Source: Luteimicrobium album
GTDB lineage: Bacteria; Actinomycetota; Actinomycetes; Actinomycetales; Cellulomonadaceae
Reading direction: 5' to 3'
Assembly: GCF_030161555.1 (NCBI RefSeq)
Contig: NZ_BSUK01000001.1
Location: 2,232,001-2,296,000 of the forward strand
Length of the DNA stretch: 64,000 bases
Shown: in pieces, positions 58,978-64,000 of the stretch
Layout of the letters: each line of letters opens with the position of its first letter
Position numbering within the stretch: the stretch's first letter is position 1
Translations under genes and position numbers: made by a program
Notes under the pieces: generated by a model
Seen by the model: only the letters and a program-made list of their open reading frames with translations
What the model was told of the DNA's origin: nothing
Database searches by the model: none

Positions 58978-59931
58978 ATGACCTACATCGCGATCCACAC
59001 CTCCAAGACCGCCGCCCGGATCAGCACCGACAGCTGGACCTACAACACCACCGCCACCAGATTGGGCCACTCGTCCAAAGTGCACGCGATCCCGCATCTG
59101 AGGACCGTCCTGACCGGATCTGGCCCGGTCGGCTTCCTGGCCACGTTCGGCGCGTTTGTCGAGGCGCAGAGCACTGATTCGACCACGTTCGAGGACCTCC
59201 TCGTCGCCCTGCGTGACGTGCTCCCGGAGTGCTGGGCCACCTACCCCGACGACCAGAAGGACGTGGGAGCCATCGTGATCCTCGTCGGATGGTTCGCAGC
59301 CGAGTCCCGGTACGCGGCTGCGGCGTTCAGCTCCTTCGACGGATTCCAGGGTGAAGAGCTCGATGACTTCTTCGTCATCCCGTCACCGGCCGGGATGAAG
59401 ATCTCCGACGTCGAACTCGCCCGGATCGACTCTTACGTCGCTGACGACCGTTTGCTCCGCGACGACAGCCCGCTCACCGCCGACGAGAAGGCTGCCAAGC
59501 GCGCGACCGCCGCGGCGAACCGTGACGTACTCATCGGCTGGACGGACTCGCCCACGGCGCCGACCACGACCGCCGGGTGGATCGACCTTGCCGAGTCCGC
59601 TCGCCTGTTCCGATCGAGGCGCTGCACGGTCGGCTCGAGTCTGAAGGTGCTGGTCGGAGGAGACCTGTGGCTCACGACCATCAACTCCGATGGCATCGCG
59701 ACCAAGAAGATCCACGCCTTCAACGACTCCGGCGCTGAGTTCGCCGAGGTCATGGCAGGCGGCTTGCACCCCCAAGTCCAGCTCGGCCCCTGCAGGTGTG
59801 GTTCAGGCAAGACCTACCTCGAGTGCTGCCTGGTGCCCGAGCTCGACGAACCGTGCCCCTGCGAGTCCGGCAAGACCCTGCGCCAGTGCTGCGCCGTCGA
59901 CGCCGCACGGCAAGTCGTCCCGGCATCCTGA
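58978..59931 (+). CDS. Ntn-hydrolase-like protein with two C-terminal SEC-C-like motifs
   Basis: 317 residues, 13 bases after the tape-measure gene. The N-terminal 200 residues (MTYIAIHTSKTAARISTDSW, VLTGSGPVGFLATFGAFVEA) recall the proteasome/Ntn-hydrolase fold of some phage-linked proteins; a free catalytic Thr after Met is present (MT), but this is only a resemblance. The C-terminus has CRCGSGKTYLECC and CPCESGKTLRQCC, two SEC-C-type zinc motifs like the one at the end of SecA. Function unknown. A strong terminator follows. Confidence 0.65.
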   Translation: MTYIAIHTSKTAARISTDSWTYNTTATRLGHSSKVHAIPHLRTVLTGSGPVGFLATFGAFVEAQSTDSTTFEDLLVALRDVLPECWATYPDDQKDVGAIVILVGWFAAESRYAAAAFSSFDGFQGEELDDFFVIPSPAGMKISDVELARIDSYVADDRLLRDDSPLTADEKAAKRATAAANRDVLIGWTDSPTAPTTTAGWIDLAESARLFRSRRCTVGSSLKVLVGGDLWLTTINSDGIATKKIHAFNDSGAEFAEVMAGGLHPQVQLGPCRCGSGKTYLECCLVPELDEPCPCESGKTLRQCCAVDAARQVVPAS

Positions 59932-59942
59932 CCCCACGACCG

Positions 59943-59984
59943 CCCCAGCCCAGGCGAACCGTCCGCCTGGGCTGGGGTTATTTT
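59943..59984 (+). terminator. Rho-independent terminator of the tail operon
   Basis: CCCCAGCCCAGGCG (59943-59956) pairs perfectly with CGCCTGGGCTGGGG (59964-59977), loop of 7, followed by TTATTTT. The only classic U-tract terminator in the window. Confidence 0.92.
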
Positions 59985-60019
59985 CGCAGTTGGAAATACT
60001 GTTTTCGTTACCTAAGTGG

Positions 60020-60025
60020 TAGAAT
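60020..60025 (+). promoter_or_regulatory. Leaderless -10 of the Prim-Pol-like gene
   Basis: TAGAAT, 7 bases before ATG 60033. The hexamer overlaps an earlier in-frame ATG (60024), arguing against that start. Confidence 0.5.
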
Positions 60026-60032
60026 GGTGAAC

Positions 60033-60554
60033 ATGCCGCCGGCCCAATGCCCCGTATGTGGAACGCCGATTCCGGTCCGTGCTGGGCGCGGTCGGCCCGC
60101 CCGGTTCTGCTCTACTCGCTGCCGTGTCGCTCACCACCGCGCGACCGCCCTGCCTGCCCAGATGCGAACCGGCCGACGCTGGACCCGTGCTGCCGGCAAA
60201 CGTCCCATCACCCTCGAGGGTCGGCCAGCCTCGTCGACCAACCCGAGCACCTGGGCCACCTATGCCGAGGTTCAGAAGGGCGCAGGAGACGGCTACGGGA
60301 TCATGCTCGGCGACGGCCTGGGTGTCTACGACCTCGACCACTGCCTTGACGGCAACCAGCTCGCGCCGTGGGCACGCGAGGCCCTCGACCAGATCCCTGA
60401 GCCTGTCGTGTTCGTCGAACGCTCCGTCTCCGGCACCGGCCTGCACGTCTTCGTCGAAGCCGACGAGGCGCCCGGCACCGTGAGTAACGGAGTCGAGAGA
60501 TACACCCGGGCGAGGTTCGTCAGGGTGACCGGCGAACGGCTCACCCGGCAGTGA
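60033..60554 (+). CDS. Zn-ribbon protein with Prim-Pol-like domain
   Basis: 173 residues. N-terminal zinc ribbon CPVCGTPIP...RFCSTRCRVAHHR (about 5-38), then a domain with KRPITLEGRPASSTNPSTW, GYGIMLGDGLGVYDLDHCLDG, VVFVERSVSGTGLHVFVEAD and RYTRARFVRVTGERL. The order matches the bifunctional DNA primase-polymerase fold of phage and plasmid primases, with DLDH as a likely metal site. The protein ends soon after this domain, without the helicase part of full primases. Separated from the replication genes by the tail genes; it may be a minimal primase or a remnant. Confidence 0.7.
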   Translation: MPPAQCPVCGTPIPVRAGRGRPARFCSTRCRVAHHRATALPAQMRTGRRWTRAAGKRPITLEGRPASSTNPSTWATYAEVQKGAGDGYGIMLGDGLGVYDLDHCLDGNQLAPWAREALDQIPEPVVFVERSVSGTGLHVFVEADEAPGTVSNGVERYTRARFVRVTGERLTRQ

Positions 60555-60580
60555 TGTCAGTGGGTACTGGTGTGGTGGGT

Positions 60581-60586
60581 TACCGT
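60581..60586 (+). promoter_or_regulatory. Leaderless -10 of the HEPN operon
   Basis: TACCGT, 7 bases before ATG 60594. Confidence 0.45.
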
Positions 60587-60593
60587 GAGGACT

Positions 60594-60878
60594 ATGGGAG
60601 GGTCAGTGCCGATGTCAGCTGAGAGCTTGCAGTACGAGTTGCGAGGCCGCTTCGGCGACCTGCGCGACATCGACAAGCTGCACTTGAGTGTCCGCTGGGA
60701 ACCGACGCCCGCGATCGTCCGCGTGGGTGCATGCATCGAACCCTACTCTTGGGACAATCGAATGGTCGCAATCGAGTCACTTTTGCGCTTTGAGGCGGAT
60801 CACGCTGCTGAGTTCGCGGTCGAATTCGATGTAATTCCCCTCAACGCGGTCAATGATGAGGATTTCGCTGAAGCCTGA
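60594..60878 (+). CDS. Small acidic partner of the HEPN protein
   Basis: 94 residues, ATG 60594 placed by the -10; ATG 60612 (MSAESLQYELRG) is an alternative. Alpha/beta look: LHLSVRWEPTPAIVRVGACIEP, MVAIESLLRFEADHAAEFAVEFDVIPL, acidic end NDEDFAEA. It lacks the GSxxxGxxxxxSDxD motif of MNT nucleotidyltransferases, so it is not a standard MNT antitoxin. Its stop overlaps the HEPN start (TGATG), so the two are co-translated. GC and codon use are lower than in the host genes. Likely antitoxin or sensor by position only. Confidence 0.6.
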   Translation: MGGSVPMSAESLQYELRGRFGDLRDIDKLHLSVRWEPTPAIVRVGACIEPYSWDNRMVAIESLLRFEADHAAEFAVEFDVIPLNAVNDEDFAEA

Positions 60879-61306
60879 TGGGTTCGCGGAAGTTCCATGT
60901 TGCGCGGGCGGCGCACCATCTAGAGGTTGCGGAGTATCTCGCCAAGTCTGATGCGTTTACTGACTGGGCGATAGTGGCGTTGTTTTATGCGGCACATCAG
61001 ATGGTCCATGCAGCACTCTCGGGGGACCCGGATCTCGTAAAGGACGAGCGACACCCCCGTAAACACACATCTTACGGCGGAAACGGCACTGGCGGTCGCG
61101 GCACGAACCAACTCGTACGTGACAAGATGCCGCCGGCAATCAACCTCGCCTACCGAAGCCTCTTCGAGGCGTCGCTTCGGACAAGGTACGATTTCGAAAA
61201 GCTCGGTGCCTCATACGCTGACTTTCGCGCGCAGTACGAGACGGTCAGTACACACTGCAAAATGCTGAATTTGACGCGACCTGACCGCAGCACGCAGGAG
61301 CCCTGA
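60878..61306 (+). CDS. HEPN-domain protein
   Basis: 142 residues. The N-terminal four-helix pattern AAHHLEVAEYLAKSDAFTDWAIVALFYAAHQMVHAAL is typical of HEPN, and RHPRKH gives the R-X4-H ribonuclease motif. HEPN proteins act as RNases in toxin-antitoxin, abortive-infection and CRISPR-associated systems. Sited beside attR with lower GC than its neighbours, it is probably element cargo that stabilises the element or blocks other phages. Antitoxin assignment to the upstream gene is inference. Confidence 0.72.
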   Translation: MGSRKFHVARAAHHLEVAEYLAKSDAFTDWAIVALFYAAHQMVHAALSGDPDLVKDERHPRKHTSYGGNGTGGRGTNQLVRDKMPPAINLAYRSLFEASLRTRYDFEKLGASYADFRAQYETVSTHCKMLNLTRPDRSTQEP

Positions 61307-61365
61307 GGCCCCAATAGCCCGCGAAGGAACTTTGCACGCGATGAGGGCAACGTGTCCCGCGCCGC

Positions 61366-61524
61366 TCAGCTGCCGGAGGGACCGTGATCAAGCGCGCGCC
61401 GCTCGGCCTTCGCCTTGAGGCTGAGCACTCGTATTCCGAGCACGAGCAGCCACACGAGCCCGACGATGATGGCGAGCGCGAGGAGCAGCACGAGCAGGGC
61501 CACGACGATGTGGGCAGCGTTCAT
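61366..61524 (-). CDS. Small single-pass membrane protein
   Basis: 52 residues, start MNAAHIVVALLVLLLALAII, one membrane helix at about 5-33 and a basic cytoplasmic end (KAKAERRALDHGPSGS). ATG 61524 is preceded by CATACT at six bases on the minus strand, the same leaderless layout as other genes. The reading frame extends upstream to 61566 but without support. Lies between HEPN and attR. Function unknown. Confidence 0.55.
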   Translation of the reverse strand: MNAAHIVVALLVLLLALAIIVGLVWLLVLGIRVLSLKAKAERRALDHGPSGS

Positions 61525-61530
61525 GCGCCG

Positions 61531-61536
61531 AGTATG
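61531..61536 (-). promoter_or_regulatory. Leaderless -10 of the small membrane protein
   Basis: CATACT on the minus strand, 6 bases before ATG 61524. Confidence 0.4.
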
Positions 61537-61540
61537 CTCC

Positions 61541-61656
61541 ACCCACCGTTTACCCGGCGGAATCAACGCGATCCACCGCTAACGAGTGAGTGTCAACGAG
61601 CAGACCGACAGCGGTGTCCGCCCTGGTCACGGGCACTATCGGGCACCCACCGCTTA
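61541..61656. repeat. Candidate integrase arm sites next to attR
   Basis: ACCCACCGTTTA (61541-61552), ATCCACCGCTAA (61571-61582) and ACCCACCGCTTA (61645-61656) repeat in the same orientation just inside attR, and match two sites next to attL. Confidence 0.5.
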
Positions 61657-61676
61657 TGGACGCGAACGACGGCCCC

Positions 61677-61716
61677 GTAAGCGAAAGGTCGTCGGTTCGA
61701 ACCCGACAGGCGGCTC
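61677..61716. repeat. attR: copy of the tRNA-Thr 3' part
   Basis: Exact 40-base copy of 50884-50923, starting in the anticodon loop; no 5' half of a tRNA precedes it. Marks the right end of the element. Confidence 0.9.
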
Positions 61717-61763
61717 CTCCCGGTCCGGCGGTATCGGCCGTGACCCGTGTCGGCGCTCCTGGT

Positions 61764-61769
61764 TACGGT
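61764..61769 (+). promoter_or_regulatory. -10 candidate of the ABC exporter operon
   Basis: TACGGT, 6 bases before GTG 61776, which opens a frame that reaches the ATPase gene only if two bases are restored (for example GGG to GGGGG near 61849). It lies 47 bases past attR, so this is host sequence. Confidence 0.35.
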
Positions 61770-61860
61770 GTCCTGGTGCCCATGACACCGATGCCCGAGG
61801 GCACGACCACCCCAGCCTGCGCCGCTGACCCGTACCGCCGCGACGTCGGGCGGTGGACCC

Positions 61861-62771
<911 letters not shown>

Positions 62772-62775
<4 letters not shown>

Positions 62776-63605
62776 GCACCACCACCCTGCCCGACGGCGC
62801 AGCCCCCGAGGCGCCCGTCCGCCGGCTCGGCGCGTGGTACGTCGCCGAGTACCGCCTGCGGGCCATGAAGGCGTACGGCTGGACGATCGTCGTCGGCGGG
62901 CTCGGCAGCCCGCTCCTGTACCTCCTGGGCCTCGGCATGGGGCTCGCGACGTTCATCGACACCCCGGTCGCGTCGGGCCCGCACGGCCCGGTCGACTACG
63001 TGGTGTTCGTGGCCCCTGCGCTCCTCGTGACGGCGGCCATCTCGGTCGCGACCGAGGAGTTCACGTACGTGATCATGGAGGGCTTCCGCTGGCGCAAGCT
63101 CTTCTGGGGCGTCAACGCGACGCCCGTCGAACCGAGCCAGCTCGCGGGCGGGATCGTGATCGCCGTCCTGGTGCGCATGCTGTTCACGACCGTGGCGTAC
63201 GCCGTCCTGGCGCTCGCGTTCGGGGCCCTCGGGCACCCGTGGACGGTGCTCGTGCTGCCGTTCGTCGGGATCCTGGGCGGGCTCGCGTTCGGGCTGCCGC
63301 TCATGGCGTACTCGGCGGGCCTGACCGAGGACAAGGGCCAGTTCGCGATCGTGCAGCGGTTCATCTTCACGCCGATGTTCCTGTTCTCCGGCACGTTCTA
63401 CCCGCTCTCCACGCTGCCGGGCTGGTTGCACTGGATCGGCTGGGTGTCGCCGCTGTGGCACGCGACGCAGCTCGGGCGCGTGATCTCGTACGGCGAGAGC
63501 GAGCCGGGCTGGCTGATCGCCGTCCACGTCGTGGTCCTGGTCGGGCTGATCGTCGGCGGGTGGCTCGCGGTGCGCCGCCGCTTCACGAGGAGGCTGCGCG
63601 CATGA
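62772..63605 (+). CDS. ABC-2 type exporter permease
   Basis: 277 residues, ATG 62772 overlapping the ATPase stop. Six membrane segments (TIVVGGLGSPLLYLLGLGMGLATF, FVAPALLVTAAISVATEEF, LPFVGILGGLAFGLPLMAY, FSGTFYPLSTLPGWLHWIGWVSPLWHATQLGR, VHVVVLVGLIVGGWLAV). The segment from FSGTFYPLSTLP to the His is typical of ABC2_membrane proteins of the NodJ/DrrB type. The stop overlaps the next start. Confidence 0.92.
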
Positions 63606-64000
63606 GCGACGTCCTGGCCCCCGGACGTTCGGGCGGGGTGAGCGCCCTCTACGCGGGCAACGCGCGCGCCGTCGTCGCCCGGAACCTCGCCGCCACCAAG
63701 ACGAGCAACTGGACCGTCGTGCTGTCGGGCTTCTTCGAGCCCGTGTTCTACCTGTTCGCGATGGGTGTCGGGCTCGGCACGTACGTCGGGGACGTGACGC
63801 TGCCGTCGGGGCTGCACGTGGAGTACGCCGCGTACATCGCTCCCGGGCTCCTCGCGGTGTCCGCGATGAACGGGGCGGTGTACGACTCCACGTGGAACGT
63901 GTTCTTCAAGATGCGCTTCGCCCGGTTGTACGAGGCGATGCTCGCGACGTCGCTCGGCCCCCTCGACGTCGCGTTCGGCGAGATCTCCTACGCGCTGCTG
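63602..64000 (+). CDS. Second ABC-2 type permease, partial
   Basis: First 133 residues; continues beyond the right edge. ATG 63602 overlaps the previous stop (ATGA). VVLSGFFEPVFYLFAMGVGLGTYV and YAAYIAPGLLAVSAMNGAVYDSTWNVFFKMRFARLYEAMLATSL align with the first permease, so the exporter is a heterodimer: one ATPase with two paralogous permeases. Confidence 0.88.
   Translation, partial: MSDVLAPGRSGGVSALYAGNARAVVARNLAATKTSNWTVVLSGFFEPVFYLFAMGVGLGTYVGDVTLPSGLHVEYAAYIAPGLLAVSAMNGAVYDSTWNVFFKMRFARLYEAMLATSLGPLDVAFGEISYALL

Larger units (their letters stand above)
50884..61716. mobile_element. Integrated element in tRNA-Thr(TGT), about 10.8 kb
   Basis: Bounded by 40-bp direct repeats of the tRNA 3' end. 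Carries integrase with XRE domain, excisionase-like HTH, probable initiator with internal iterons, small Cys-rich proteins, a tape-measure protein, an Ntn/SEC-C-like protein, a Prim-Pol-like protein and a HEPN pair. No terminase, portal, capsid, holin or lysin gene and no conjugation gene is recognisable, so it is a degraded prophage, a phage-satellite-like element or a small integrative plasmid. Confidence 0.85.

Noticed and set aside
60594-60878. MNT nucleotidyltransferase partner of HEPN
   Set aside because: The GSxxxGxxxxxSDxD motif is absent, so I left it as an unknown partner.
61677-61716. A second tRNA-Thr gene
   Set aside because: Only the 3' 40 bases are present; D-arm and acceptor 5' strand are missing. 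It is the attR repeat.

Overview
The window is a stretch of chromosome from a high-GC Gram-positive actinobacterium. GC-rich codons, frequent GTG starts, carD, a DisA/RadA pair, an LpqE-like lipoprotein beside carD, and F420-linked and septum-formation families all point there. Secreted discoidin-rich polysaccharide-active proteins with a LacI repressor suggest a plant- or glucan-degrading member of the Micrococcales (Cellulomonadaceae or Promicromonosporaceae). That family placement is an inference.

Layout. 1-5.2 kb: two secreted discoidin proteins (one with DUF1996, one a clan-A-type glycoside hydrolase) and a divergent LacI regulator with a 12-bp palindromic operator. 5.3-12.6 kb: aldo/keto reductase, trmL, alcohol dehydrogenase, GTP-type PEP carboxykinase, a divergent RamB-like regulator, and an orphan ABC ATPase. 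12.7-18.7 kb: glpD-glpF-glpK with a divergent SorC-type regulator, then an ArgA-like acetyltransferase. 18.7-26 kb: a shortened quinone oxidoreductase, mutY, a membrane protein, disA, radA, a second membrane protein and proC. 25.9-31.2 kb: LacI regulator and the araB-araD-araA arabinose operon behind a double operator. 31.6-35.8 kb: pstS-pstC-pstA-pstB behind a PHO-box-like repeat. 35.9-42.6 kb: two lipoproteins, carD, ispD, ispF, a TetR regulator, an F420/FMN oxidoreductase, cysS and rlmB. 42.7-50.7 kb: a DUF4032 protein, a sugar-importer ATPase, an OtsA-OtsB fusion, a Ser/Thr kinase and a DsbA-like protein.

50.85-61.7 kb is an integrated element of about 10.8 kb in tRNA-Thr(TGT). The last 40 bases of the tRNA locus are repeated exactly at 61677-61716. 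It carries a tyrosine integrase fused in frame to an XRE domain, a small excisionase-like HTH protein, a probable replication initiator with iteron repeats and an AT-richer stretch inside its own gene, small Cys-rich proteins, a tape-measure protein with no other recognisable virion genes, an Ntn/SEC-C-like protein, a Zn-ribbon/Prim-Pol-like protein, and a HEPN protein with a small partner at the right end. After attR, host sequence resumes with an ABC-2 exporter operon that runs off the window.

Three window-wide patterns matter to any reader. (1) About fifteen genes are broken by what looks like a single missing base, mostly in G or C runs. Frames and families resume exactly after each, so this looks like homopolymer under-calling rather than gene decay, and I annotate those genes as single CDSs. 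(2) Many genes have an NANNNT -10-like hexamer exactly 6-7 bases before an ATG/GTG, the layout of leaderless transcripts. (3) Several intergenic regions carry very long, nearly perfect hairpins (20-31 bp arms) with unrelated sequences, located at gene 3' ends.
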